Assembly: GCA_020091685.1 (NCBI GenBank)
Contig: CM034608.1
Location: 641,967-705,966 of the forward strand
Origin: Lutjanus erythropterus
Lineage: Eukaryota > Chordata > Actinopteri > Lutjaniformes > Lutjanidae
Direction: 5' to 3'
Length of the DNA: 64,000 bases
Shown: in pieces, positions 1 through 13,299 of the stretch
How positions within the stretch are numbered: position 1 is the stretch's first letter
Layout of the letters: every line of letters starts with the position of its first letter
The notes under the pieces: model-generated
Seen by the model: only the letters and a program-made list of their open reading frames with translations
Told to the model about the DNA's origin: nothing
The model's database searches: none
Made by a program: the position numbers and the translations under genes

Positions 1-35
1 GATGAAACCTGCATATTGTCTTTGTCTTTCAACAG
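1..35 (+). other. tln1: 3' end of an upstream tln1 intron
   Basis: A pyrimidine-rich run ending TTTCAACAG directly precedes the first exon in the window. It is the acceptor of an intron that begins outside the window. Confidence 0.85.
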
Positions 36-112
36 AAAAAGAGCAAAGACCACTTTGGGCTGGAGGGAGATGAAGAGTCAACCATGCTGGAAGACTCTGT
101 GTCACCCAAAAA
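36..112 (+). CDS. tln1: tln1 exon, residues ~403-428, linker after the FERM head
   Basis: Starts KKSKDHFGLEGDEEST and ends SVSPK with two bases of a split lysine codon; the donor is GTGAGT. It encodes the flexible head-rod linker. The serine before PKK (codon 102-104) corresponds to human Ser425, a known Cdk5 site. This serine fixes the numbering used for later exons. Confidence 0.95.
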
Positions 113-3100
113 GTGAGTGTGTGTTACTGCTACAGCTGATACTCTAACTGATCATTTACATATACTGAACATTTGGTTAGCACCAGTAAACCAGTAGACG
201 CTTTTATCGACTTTGTAATTAGCATTTAAGTCAGTTTTCTCTTCCTTTTCCTTTTCCAGGTCCACAGTGCTGCAGCAGCAGTTCAACAAGGTGGGCAAGG
301 TGGAAACGGGCTCAGTGGCCCTGCCAGCCATCATGCGCTCAGGAGCTGGAGGTCCAGAGAGCTTCCAGATGGGCTCCATGCCTCAGGCAAAGCAGCACAT
401 CACCAGTGGGCAGATGCACCGAGGACACATGCCTCCACTGGTAAAATTATAACAAATCTCAGAAGGCTTTACCTGGCAGAATGTCACTTAAAATGAAATG
501 TGATTGAAATTTTCTGCAGCAGCTCTGTGCTCACAACAAGTTTATAAATGCATCATGAAACCTATGATGGATACGAGAGTACAGTGGGTCGAGTACCCAA
601 CCTGCTTCGACTATTCAATGGCGTGATGATGATGATGATTCAGCATTGCTGAAAAAACAATATAACCACAAACAGAATCAGTATACTATGAAAGCCTATG
701 AAAAAAAAGCAAAATTATGAGATAAAAAGTCAAAATAATGAGACAAAAAGTTGCAATTATAAGTCAGAAGGTCAAAATTATGAGATAAAAAGTCAAAATT
801 ATTAGATTAAAAATTCGCAATTCTGAGATAGAAAGTCATAGTCATGAGATAAAAAGTGATCATGGAGATATTTTTTGTTTCAGCAGCAGAAACAGTCTTA
901 GCGTCTTAACGTAATTCATCGTGTGACTGAAAGCTGATTCAGCATTCACGCTGTTCTTCTTAATAACTGTGAATGCTGAATCAGCAGCAGAGTGAGATGT
1001 TTCAGTTGGCATTTTCATATTTGGATGGTTTCTGCAACTGTAACAAGTATGCAGAAGTATTTTCAGCTACGGAACTATTCAGATATGAAAATATCAACAT
1101 TTCTGCTTGTATTCAACTTTTTTCCCCACATTTTTTTTCTTTTTGAAATATTTAGCTTTTTCCAACATTTTTTTACAATGGGTACACTGCTCAGATCTTC
1201 TTTAAATTTATTCTACTTTGAAATGCTTCTAGTTCTGCAGACTTTCTGCTACAGGCATCATTTACACTTCAAGCAGGTCACAAGACTTTCAACTGTTGTT
1301 ACGACTTGTGTCCAACTATTTTACACTTTTTTAATTATCACAGTTCGTGTTTTAATGTTTTTTTCCACTTCTTTTCTGAGTTTATAATGGGTGTGTGCTC
1401 CTTAGTGTGTCACATGACCTGTGACGTCACCCACTGATCCTTTTCTGCTCCTCTGTTTTTCAAAAAACTTCAACCCATGTATCTCCCATAGCTTTCACTC
1501 CTCATACGCAATTTAAACATCAAAACCTAGACAATTCTCTCTCTAAACAATGTGTTCATTCCAGGTTTTGAATTTTCTGCCTCAAAGCACCAAGTGAGCC
1601 CTTGAGCTGTCTTGGTAAAAACACAAATGTGCTGCCTGATGAAAGTGTATTTTTTTCTCAGTCATTCTAAACTTTAGCCACACAAATTACACGTCCACTT
1701 CTTCAGAAAGGTCTGAGGATGCTGACAGTGATGTAATTGATAACAGGACCACAGAAATGTTTTAGAAATGGTATTAACTGTAACAGCATGGCTTGTTTTT
1801 GAAACAGTTCTTTTGTGTCTGCAGACTTCAGCACAGCAAGCCTTGACTGGGACCATCAACTCCAGTATGCAGGCTGTCCAGGCTGCCCAGGCCTCTCTGG
1901 ATGACTTTGATACCCTGCCCCCACTGGGAACAGACGCTGTGAGAATAAACCTCCTTTATGCTGAGTCCACATGATTGATTTGGGTGCTGATATCAGCACT
2001 GAGCAGTCCACTGTAGATTTTTTGTCACCAGAGGATTTTCTTCTTTGTTCAAGGCATCCCAAGCCTGGCGCAAAAACAAGATGGATGAGTCCAAACATGA
2101 GATCCACTCACAGGTGGATGCCATCACAGCAGGCACCGCATCCATGGTCAACCTCACCGCAGGTACAGACACTGTGCCTCACCCTTACTGTAATACCAGT
2201 GATGTGGAAAACATCTTCCAGTTTCCAAGGGAAAACATGTTGGTCAGCCTCTCTGTCCCACTGAAGCCAGTCCACTCAGCTTCTCTGTCTTACTGTGGTA
2301 GTCAAAAAATTTCCAACAAACTGAAGCCCAATGTCTCTCTGCAGTCACATCAGGGATGGTTGTTAAGAACAGAAGAAAGGACTCTAACACGTCTAAAAAG
2401 TTCCCCAGTGAATTGAAAAGTCACTGTGAGCATTTTAGCAATTATCATGTTAGCATAGCACACACCCATTGGTCATGCACAATCATGGGTGGGTTTTATG
2501 TAGATGCAACCTTTTGTGTAATAATGTTAATCTTAACACATAGCCCACAATGATGTCTTCTCCTTCATTTCATCGTTGTGCGTAACTGTCTAGAGAGCTC
2601 TAGACATGGAGCTATCTGACAGGCAGGCAGGCAGGCAGGCAGGCAGACAGACAGACAGACAGTTGGACAGACATACCAGCAGCTTCCTCTCTGCTGATGC
2701 AAAGTACAGTATGGTTGACATTTTTTTAAATACTCAAAAAAGTACATGTACACAAAAAATAGCTTAGTTACAGTTACTGAAATTTAATTTTCCAAAGTGA
2801 AAGCAGTGAGTCAGCAAGGAGGCTCACTCACTCTGTAGAGCAGTTCTGATGCTGGCCATCAACACAAGCTAAGATTTGATAAACCCTGGCAGGCTGACAC
2901 ACATATGAAGACACAAAACACCCAGCCATCCAAGTTATGTCACTGATGGTGTGTCCTAGTGCACCTGAGGGTGTTTCTTACAATCAGCATATACAGGGAC
3001 AGTAGGGACAGTAGGGACAGCAGGGGCAGCAGGGGCAGCCCTCTAACAGCAGGGTGGTGATTAACCCTCTGGTACAGTGTTGTCTCCAGGTAACATACAC

Positions 3101-6100
3101 AGTTTATTGGTGCAATAATGTAAAAAATAGGCAGTACCCTAAAGAATCAAATAACAGTTTTTTAATTTGTCACATGAGTCTCTGGAGGTCAAGTTAAATC
3201 CCTTTTTTGCAGCCGTTCAGGTGCATCATCTCTCTCCACAAAAACGATTTGAAAATGTCTTTTTCTGTCAATTTATAATTGGGAAAGAATTGGATTCACA
3301 TTAGAGGAGTAAAGATTGAATTTTAAATGTTTAATGTACTTTATTTGATAATTAGGTGATGGAAACTGTTAAAATGTAAATGTTGCCTTGAAGTAACACC
3401 AAACCATGAGGGATTCCCACCAGATTTTTGTTATTGTGTATTTAGGTTTATATACTGTATAACCAGCAGTGAGCCGAAGATGGCAGCATCACAACAAATA
3501 CTCTATACTGTCAGGAAACACACACACACACCAGGAAACTGAAAACAAACATTAAAAGTACCACAAATGATCAAACACCAAAAGGTGACATTTTTTTAAA
3601 GAGCGTTACGATAGTTTGATCTGATGGATTGATATTTTTTGTTTGTTTATTTATTGTGAGTTTTAGGGTATATACGAAATGGTACAGAATAACAATAGAA
3701 ATGATGATGACAGTAATAACAATAATAATAGCAACAACAATAATAACAAAAGTAATAAAAAATATAATAATGCTGCTAATAAAACAAAGTATTTAAAAGA
3801 AAAAAGAATATGAGTTAAAGTATGTAATGATGGTACTTAAAAAACTAAGTAAAAAGTAAATGATAAAAAAATAAGTAGATAAAGATGAATAAATAATGAT
3901 GAAATTATCATAATTATAAATAAATGTATAATTGATTGTTGATGTAAAGTTTGATGAACTATGCTTGTACTTTTTGACACATTCATTCCTACAGGCTGCT
4001 CTACAGTGTACAGTGTTACTGGAGGGTAACATCCACACAAACAAACTGATGAAAAGAGTTCTTTTTCAGTGTGTTTCAATTTCAAATAGTTAACATTTTA
4101 GACTGGTGAGGCAATCGTGTAGATCCCATTGTTATTGTAATAATTCATATGTTAGTTTAAACTTTTTTCTTTCATTATGCTATGGTGTTGCTTTAAGGTA
4201 TTTACATTTTCTTTAAATTATGTTTAATTGATCTATTTTATGACAAAAACAAATTTTGGGCACTGACAGATTTGTATTCTGGCTCTTGACCTGAACCCAT
4301 GTGTGACACCATTTGAACTCGTCTGTCCTGTCCATCCTGTCTTATGAAGGTGTGACCAAAGTAGTTCTCTCTCTGGAAATTAAGACAGTTATCCATCTAC
4401 CTGTCCTCAGGTGACCCAGCAGAGACGGACTACACAGCAGTGGGCTGCGCTGTTACCACCATCTCCTCCAACCTGACAGAGATGTCAAAGGGTGTGAAAC
4501 TGCTGGCAGCGCTCATGGATGATGAAGGAGGGAACGGGCAGCAGCTGCTGGGTGCTGCCAAGAACCTGGCCTGTGCTGTCTCTGACATGCTGAAGACGGC
4601 CCAGCCTGCAAACACAGAGGTGCACAGACAAACTGCAGGACACATGTAGATATGTCATGTTTTTAGGTCACTACTGTGTGTTGTTCAAGCTTGTGATAAT
4701 AATATATTTTGGTTGCAGCCTCGTCAGAACCTGCTGCAGGCTGCAGGAAACGTGGGCCAGGCCAGTGGAGAGCTGCTGTCTCATATAGGAGAGACGGACA
4801 CTGATCCACAGTTCCAGGTGTGTCCATCTTTCCAACCTTCATGTGTAATGCAGAGGAAGTATGTTAAACTGTTGCTGTGTAACATCACTGGTCCTCATTC
4901 GATAAGCATTTTTGATTATTTTTTTTTAACTGACTCTCATGAGTCATTCAAGACAGCTTCCAAGTTTAACCCACCTAGAATTTTTTTCAATTAATGGGAG
5001 AAATGTAGAAGAGAAAGTTCCTGTAAAAATAAAACATTTTCTTTAGGAAAAAAGCTTATTCAACTGTTTGCTAGTAATTACTGCTAATTCAAAATTATTA
5101 TACCTATAGAGCAGTTATTTAGATGAAACACCATGTTTGGAACCACAAGAGTCATGTAAAGTACAAAAAAAGTACAAAATACATTAATACCTGAGGAACT
5201 TAGTCCCCTGAGGCAGTGCTTAAAGGGACAGTTCACCACAGAAACAAGAATACATATTTTTCCCCTGGCTTGTAGTGCTATTTATCCATCTAGATTTTTT
5301 TGGTGTGAGGTGCAGAGATATCGGCCATAAAGATAGTAGTACCACTAGTCCCATGGTGCTCAAAGCACCAAAAAAATACATTTGAAAAATTCAAAATCAG
5401 TGTCTCTTTCCAAAATTCATGACCTGGTTCTTCAAGATACTTTACAGACCTTGTTGTGAGCAGTTTCATGTAACTATTTTCTTTCTGCAGTAGAAGTTAC
5501 TGGAATGATTTTAGAGTCTACTGGAACTAAGTAATTCCTACATTTATAAATTTACTCTTTTTGTTGTTAGTTGGTATTGTTTTTTATTTATTATCTTATT
5601 TACTTGTTTGTGTTTTCTTGATTATTTTCCTCTAAACAATTTACATTTTGCTTACTTTTTACCCACTGTGTAACTCATTCATTGATTTTAATTAATTTAA
5701 TTTAATTATTAATTATAATTATTAATTATTACTTCCTTTTTTTAAATATTATTTTGCATCTGGTGTTTCCTCACTTTTGACAGTGTTTCCTCAGTTCAGT
5801 TCCTGTTTTTAATGAGTGCTGTTATTTTAGTTCTTATTTCATTACAAAGTCATCTCTTTAGGAGTGTGTGTGTTGGGGTGTTGTATATGTCTATGTTATA
5901 TAAATAAAGCTTGATGATTGATTGAGTCAGACATGAAACTGCTCACAACAAGATCTGTGGATTATCTTTAGTAACTGGATCATGATTTTTAGAAGGAAAC
6001 ACTAGTTTTGAATTTTGTTTTTATGTGTTTTGAGCACCACCATCTGGATCAATCAATCTATACTGGACAGAAGACAGACATCTCTACAGCTGATATCTCC

Positions 6101-9100
6101 AAAACTCTGCAACTCACACTAAAACAGTATAAATGGATAAACAGCGCCATGGGCCAGAGGTAAAATTGTATTTTTGATTTTGGGTGAAGTGTCCCTTCAA
6201 GCCGAAATAATGGGATATATAATGTATGGAAACACATCCTGGACTAGTGTCTTTGGTTGTATTATAAAACTGTGTGCTGTGTTGCATCTGTTTCATGTCT
6301 GTATTTGAAAGTTTCTAGGTAAAGGATCTTTCAGGGGTGCCAGATGGAGAGTCCTCTCTTATTGTCAGACGATGGTAACAAATGTGTCCTTTAGACAAAT
6401 GCTTCATACTAAAAGGCCAATCAACACAATCTGTTACTCAATAAGGGCAGTAGTGCGTAGTAAGTGGCTCAATTGTCCTCCTGGATTCATCCTCTTCACT
6501 GATGTTTCACAATCTACGTTTTGTCATCATAACTGTATATACTCTGATTTTCTGTGGTGGATCTGTTCAGCACACACGACATCTACTGCATGTCTGTCTG
6601 TCCGTCCTGGGAGAGGGATATTTTGGGGGAAGACAGAGGGTGTCATATGCTGCACAGATGAAGCCCCTCATGGCAAACTGTAATTTTTGATACTGGGCTA
6701 TATAAATAAAATTTATTTGACTTGATAAGTAAGCAATCCAACAAATCATAATTGAATCTGTCAATCAGAATTCAAATGCTTTCACACGTGTCCCCTGTGG
6801 AGACAGGGTTAGAAACTTATACTCTGTAATCATTCATATAATCTAACCAATATTATGTCAAGTCAGGTTTATATATTTAACCCAGTATCATAAATGTCTG
6901 AAAAGGCTCACGACAGGAACAGCTGTGGTTAGTGTTGTGTATACCTGCATTCTTATGCATCACATCAGTCAATCACAGCTCTGAGTGTAGTTTTAAAATC
7001 TGTATATGTACTTGGTATTTACTTTAGTACATGATTCTCAATTTCACATTTTAAATTTCCTCTTCATAAAACACTCATATAAACATTTGTGCTTTGAAAG
7101 AGTTAATTGTTGCTGGATTCATTCCTCCTGTCTGTACTGGCCATGAAGTCACCATCCCTAACATAACTACATTGTAAGAAATGTAACTATTTTTCATAGT
7201 TTGTCTTAAATGAGACAGATTTTGTCCACTTTTTCTTAAATGTAGTTGTGGTATCACCTAACAGCCTGTATGGATGGGAAAACTGATCACAGCCACCAAT
7301 AACTCATTCAACATCTCATGTGCATAGCATGACCATGCTATTAGTGTATCAAAACAGACCTAAATATCTGAACCGTTCCTTTAAAGCTGTACTCCTGATT
7401 TTGTTAAGGCAGACAGAAACACTGACACACACTCACGTCTTCCTGCTCAGGTTTTACAAGTCAGCACAGTTTCTAACAGTCAACAGCAACTTGGGATGAT
7501 ATTTCAGGATTTGTGGGTGGTGTTTGAGTGCCTTAACAAAATCAAAGAGAAATCTAACTTCTAGGCAGAGTGGCACATTGGTTCACTTCTGTGACAATAA
7601 TATAAAACAGTGGTGATTTACTGGAGGCATCTTGGAAGACTAATCAAATTTGATTTAATCAGCCATCCATAGGACTTTAGTAGTCAACATATTTCCTCCT
7701 CATTAATTATCTATTGTGAGTAATTTCACAAATCTACCTACTTCTAAGCATTCAAATCTTCTTTTCATTAACAACTGTCGTGGGATGCATGATATGGATG
7801 TTTTCAGCTGATACTGATGACCCATAATTGCCTGTTTCTCGTGGCCAATACTGATCATTTGACATGTTTTCATGTATTTTAAAAAGAAGCTGAGTTTATA
7901 TACAGCTGATGGTAAGAAAGGCTCAGACATAGTCAATAAACATGGACGATTTAAAGGGATAGTTCACCCAAAAATGAAAATTGAGTCATTATCTACTCAA
8001 CCTCATGCTGATTGAGTTCTGTTCATTCAGTTTTACTAGTAAAGTTTGTCTAAGAATTTGAATTTGATGCTTTGACATAATCTGTCAAATCAGATATTAT
8101 AATTTATTTACTGGAATGATAAATGATAATATAAATTTCCCATCATGGTCCAATAATTTATCAGCCCTGGTATTTATCGTGCATCCCTGGTACTGTCCAT
8201 CCATCAGCCATGAGTAAGAAGTGCTGAGAGTTGCTAACTGCTGTGTGTGTGTGTGTGTGTGTGTCTGTGTGTGTGTGCTGTTGACAGGACATGCTGATGC
8301 AGCTGGCTAAAGCTGTGGCTAACGCTGCAGCAGCTCTGGTGCTCAAAGCTAAGAACGTGGCCCAGAAGACAGAGGACTCAGCCCAGCAGAACCGGGTCAT
8401 TGCTGCAGCCACTCAGTGTGCTCTGTCCACGTCTCAGCTGGTGGCCTGCACCAGGGTGAGTCTACCTGAGACGTATCCACTCAGAGCTGGACAGTGATTC
8501 ACATTCTGAAGGCTGAGAAGAACAGTTTTGTTGCTGGAAGTTTAGAAGTTGAATTTTTCTGATGCATCTGAATGTATCTCATCACTTGTCCAGGTTGTGG
8601 CTCCAACCATCAGCTCCCCGGTGTGCCAGGAGCAGCTGATTGAAGCAGGCAAGCTGGTGGCCAAGTCAGTAGAAGGCTGCGTGGAGGCATCACAGGGAGC
8701 CACCAATGACGAGGGCCTCCTGAAGCAGGTGGGTGTGGCCGCAACAGGTGTCACTCAGGCCCTCAATGAGCTGCTTCAACACATCAAACAGTACGCCAGC
8801 GGAGCCCATCCCATTGGACGCCACGGAGAAGCCACTGACCGCATTCTGGACGTCACAGACAACATCTTCAGCTCAATGGGAGATGCTGGTAGGTGATGGG
8901 AGCTTTTCCAAAGCTTTACACCAAAATGGTTATTACTACTGGCCTGATTGTCTTTTTCTGAAGCACTTGATTCTCCTCAAAGGATCAACTTTTGACCCTC
9001 GGTGAGCATTCCTCTAAAATTCTTAAATTATCACCTTTGTATAAAAGATTTCTGATGACTTGATTTCTATAAAATTGTGTACATTAATGATTAATTATCG

Positions 9101-12100
9101 ATATATTATAAATAGTGGCTTGTAGACAGGATATTGCAGAATCTAATTGCATCTGGTGAGTCAGTGAGCTGTTGTCAGGAGCCTTCAAGGAAAAGCTGTT
9201 CAGTAAAGCCCATTTTACATTGGACAAAAAAACCCACTAACAGACACGAACATCTGGCTTTTGTCTTCAGTGGGAAAGGGTACAATCAGCATTCATTCCC
9301 AGGTCACATGATTCTGCAGTAGTCACAGGTATATATTAGCTGCTGCTCTTACCGGCGGTGATAGAAACATGTCACCCAGGTGGACCTGCTAATTTTCACC
9401 TTTTCTCCGACGGAGTCAATGAAAGCTTGTCACTTCCATTGGTAACTTCTGTAACTTCTTTTATCACTTTTCCATACATGTGTTGTTTGGCCAGACCATA
9501 GTTGCCAACCGTGAGACCTCAAAAAAAAGTTTCAGAGACTTTGTTTCATGCGTTACATTTCCTGACTTTTAAGGAATGAAACAAAGAAAATAATAACTAG
9601 ACTGCAACAGCATTTTTATGTTAAATACAGGAAGGAACACAGAACAAGTCACCCATCTGGTGTGAACTTGTTTAAGTCTCTACCATAAACTAATATTCAT
9701 TAGTTTTCTGTCATTCATTTATTTTTTGCCCTGCCCCTAAAAGACGCTTCTGATTTTACAAAACGCATGCCCCTTTCCTTTAAAACTTTCCTGAAGAAAC
9801 AGGAATTCTTCTTAGTCTGGTTTAGTGGAGCTGTGTTGTCCGGTTGAAAACAGAAGTCTTTTACAGGAGGGCTTATACATGTTGTACAATGTCCAGAAAC
9901 TGGTTGGAAAACAGGCTTTGTCTTGAGTTTAGCAGCGTACAACAACATTTCTCTGTTACTTCTTTTAAAGCTTTCGCTATGAAGCAGAAAAATCAGGAAA
10001 TGTTGGGTTTTCATCAGCAGTTTCTTAATAAGACCCTGATCAGCTAAAAGTGAAGATTAGACAGTAAAATAAAGCAGATACCTGAAAGTACAAACAGTGA
10101 CACAGAAGAGAAACTGTATATTTTCTTCTTTTCTGTCTCGTTTCACCCACCAGGTGAGATGGTTCGTCAGGCTCGTATCCTCGCTCAGGCCACGTCTGAT
10201 TTAGTCAACGCCATCAAGATGGATGCCGAGGGAGAGTCAGACCTGGAGAACTCACGCAAGCTGCTGTCAGCTGCCAAACTGCTGGCTGATGCCACTGCAA
10301 AGATGGTTGAGGCTGCCAAGGTCTGCCTTCTTCCTTCTCTTTCATATGTCTGCATGTGACACAGTGATCAGTCTGCTTCCTGTCAATGAGTCTGTTAGTT
10401 AAATGGTGTGTGTGTGTGTTTCATGGCAGGGTGCCGCAGCAAATCCTGACAGTGAGGAGCAGCAGCAGAAGCTGCGAGAGGCTGCTGAAGGTCTCCGCAA
10501 AGCCACCAATGCTGCTGCGCAGAATGCCATCAAGAAACGGCTGGTTAACAAGCTGGAGGTAAAAAGGAAGGAGGAAAAACAAAGAAGTAAAGAAATCTTA
10601 ACACCTGCTTGTGTTTTGTGTTGCCTATACAGAATTACTGGATTATTGATTATATTACATTATGACAACAGTAGGAAATTGTTGTTGGAGATGATTCCTA
10701 GCAGGGAATTAAGCCTCACTTGGTGCCCTAGTGAGTGGCAGAAGGATGATCATGTGGAATTTAGGCAATTTAAACTACTGTGTGTGTGCATGTGTGTTTC
10801 TGGTTGTCATAACCTGACTCTTAAAGACATATCAGGAGAGAAATAAGCAGTAAACACCATGTCTGAACATTTCTTGCTCTAAAACTGCAGTGAGCAAAGG
10901 TAGTCTTAAAAAAAGGCTTCAGGATTAAGTAAGGCTGTATATATGACATCATAAATCTAAGGATCCAATCCAGTTAATCGAGGAGGTGGCCCTATACATA
11001 TCATTAGTTTCAATGTCCAGCCCACATGAGAAGCCAGATGTAGCTAGTTACTGTGAAGAAAAAAGAGGAAAGAGAAAAAAAGAGGAGAAACCAGGTACAG
11101 CTACTACTAGGGCAGAGGGGGGGGGGGGGTGGAGAGGATGGAGACTATTTGCATATTCACAAATCCATGAATACTAACTAAAGACAAGGTATTTGAACTT
11201 ATTAACTTAGCAATTTATAATTTCTTGAATTTTATATTGTTTAAAATATGACTGGAGGTGGACTTTAAGTCCACAACAAAGTGGGAAACATGAACAAAGA
11301 TTAAATAGACTCTAGATTGGACACAGGACATGTACATCCTTAGGTCAGGGTGTGCATGGCCATTGTGAATAGTGTGTGAAGGTGGTAAAATTCATTAAAA
11401 AAACAGAGGAGAAACGGCATCACATAACCAGCTAGATGCCTGCAGTGAGGAAGACATCTGCATTTCTCCATGTTTACCAGCCGTCCTTTTAATGTCCTGA
11501 AAGTTAGATGTAGTTTATGATAGTGCTATGAGAGGAAAATGATTTCCACCGTATTTCAGTTACTGAAATAAGAAGATATTTGTGAATACTTGCCAAGTAG
11601 CTACTCTTTTGTGGTTTCATGATTCATTTGATCAAGCATCTCCATATTAGTCCTGCTAACCAGCTGATATTACCTACAGAAATCCAAATGTTATTTCTTG
11701 CCAGTCGAATGCAAGCTGAGTGTTTTAATGTGACACATGTCTCCTCTCAGAATGCAGCCAAACAGGCAGCAGCAGCAGCCACTCAGACCATAGCTGCTGC
11801 CCAGCATGCTGCCTCCTCCAACAAGAACCAGGCTGCCCAGCAGCAGCTCGTCCAGAGCTGCAAGGTAAACATACTCACTGGTTGCCTGTTCAGCTCAGCA
11901 CACTGCACATGTATCATCTCTTCTTCATCATCACTTTTTAGCCTTGTTTTCACTCTCTATACATTACCTTCTGACATTTTTGTTTGCAAATCCAACTGAA
12001 CTGCCAAAAAATTATCCAGTTCTGAAGTCAAAAACACAGGATTACAATAAAGCGGGCTGAATGTCGTTCTGTCTTACAAATACATAAAATTGAAATGTCT

Positions 12101-13245
12101 TCCTTTTGATTTGACCTGTGTATGTGTTTGTGTGTGTGATCAGGTGGTGGCAGAGCAGATCCCACAGCTGGTTCAGGGAGTCAGAGGCAGCCAGTCTCAG
12201 CCCGACAGCCCCAGCGCTCAGCTGGCCCTCATCAGTGCCAGCCAGAACTTCCTGCAGGTGACTGACTGTCACACACAGTGTCAGCAGCTTCATACACTCA
12301 GAGAACAGAGGCAATGCATCAACATTTGAACAACCAAGTAGAACTTTGTATAGAAGTACAGTAACAGGACAAGAGACTTTTGACAGAACATGATATATGC
12401 ATTGACAAATCAATGCAACAGTGATACAGCAGAGTTAAATACACCCATGTACAGACTGTGTGTTTTAAGCTTTGTTTTTGTGTAGTGGTTATGCAGTGTT
12501 TGTGTCTGTTCTGATACCACATTAGCAAGCAACAATAAAGCAACGCTGAAAAGTTGAAAATGCTGACATAATGTCTCCTGTGATGGATTACCCAACTCAA
12601 GCAAGCCTCATGTCTCTGCAGGTTTATTTTTATCACCTTCATAAATAACCTGAAATCAGGATCTGGGTGGTGAGCTGAAAATGCACATTGAGAAATCCGA
12701 AAAACAACACGCAACAGTATGAAGCAATGGCTAGGTTTCCATTCATTTCAATGTAGATAAACATTGTCATAAATGCCACCAAGAAGAATAAAGCATGAAC
12801 TTTGCAGAGAATATTCATGGTAATGAGTGAATTCACCTGACCTGTAGTTCTACCTTCAGGACAAGGTGGATGAGGCTCTAAATTTAAAGTATGCTCTCTG
12901 GAGTTCATCTTTAGTGCTCACAGTTTGTCTCCTCCTGTCCTCCACCAGCCTGGTGCTAAAATGGTTACAGCCTCCAAGGCCACAGTTCCCACCATCAGTG
13001 ACCAGGCCTCTGCTATGCAGCTCAGCCAGTGTGCCAAGAACCTGGCCAGTGCTTTGGCTGAGCTCCGCACCGCCTCACAGAAGGTACTGTACTACTCACC
13101 TACAGGCTGTATTATATATGTATATATATATATGCATGTATGTATATGCCTGTTGTATCGACAGAATCATGCACAGATCTGGCCTTTTCATTTTTGAAAG
13201 GTTGTTGCTTTCAAGACACATAAGATGATTTTTTTTTTTTTTTTA

Positions 13246-13299
<54 letters not shown>

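Larger units (their letters stand above)
441..1824 (+). other. tln1: tln1 intron with a decayed minisatellite and a perfect hairpin
   Basis: No coding signal. It contains an imperfect ~20-bp tandem repeat (about 700-865) and a 17-bp perfect inverted repeat (933-949 / 969-985), listed separately. A pyrimidine-rich stretch runs about 1100-1380. The acceptor is TGTCTGCAG. Confidence 0.8.
2163..4410 (+). other. tln1: tln1 intron with microsatellites
   Basis: Contains a (GGCA)n/(GACA)n tract, a short GGGACAGTA-type tandem and an AAT-rich stretch (~3700-3790). No conserved open frame. Small frames here have no talin-like or other recognisable sequence. Confidence 0.75.
4818..8287 (+). other. tln1: tln1 intron at the position of the human cassette exon 17b
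   Basis: 3.47 kb. It contains a large fold-back element (5221-6200), a reverse-oriented fish interspersed repeat (~6592-6728), the end of another repeat (7952-8012) and a (TG)n tract before the acceptor. No certain cassette exon was found; one weak 66-nt candidate (7451-7516) is discussed in the findings. Confidence 0.75.

Noticed and set aside
700-865. CRISPR-like array
   Set aside because: The repeats are contiguous, imperfect and without unique spacers, in a vertebrate intron.
992-1387. 131-residue open frame in a talin intron
   Set aside because: Made of pyrimidine-rich sequence giving F/L/S-rich text, with no domain and no splice relation to talin.
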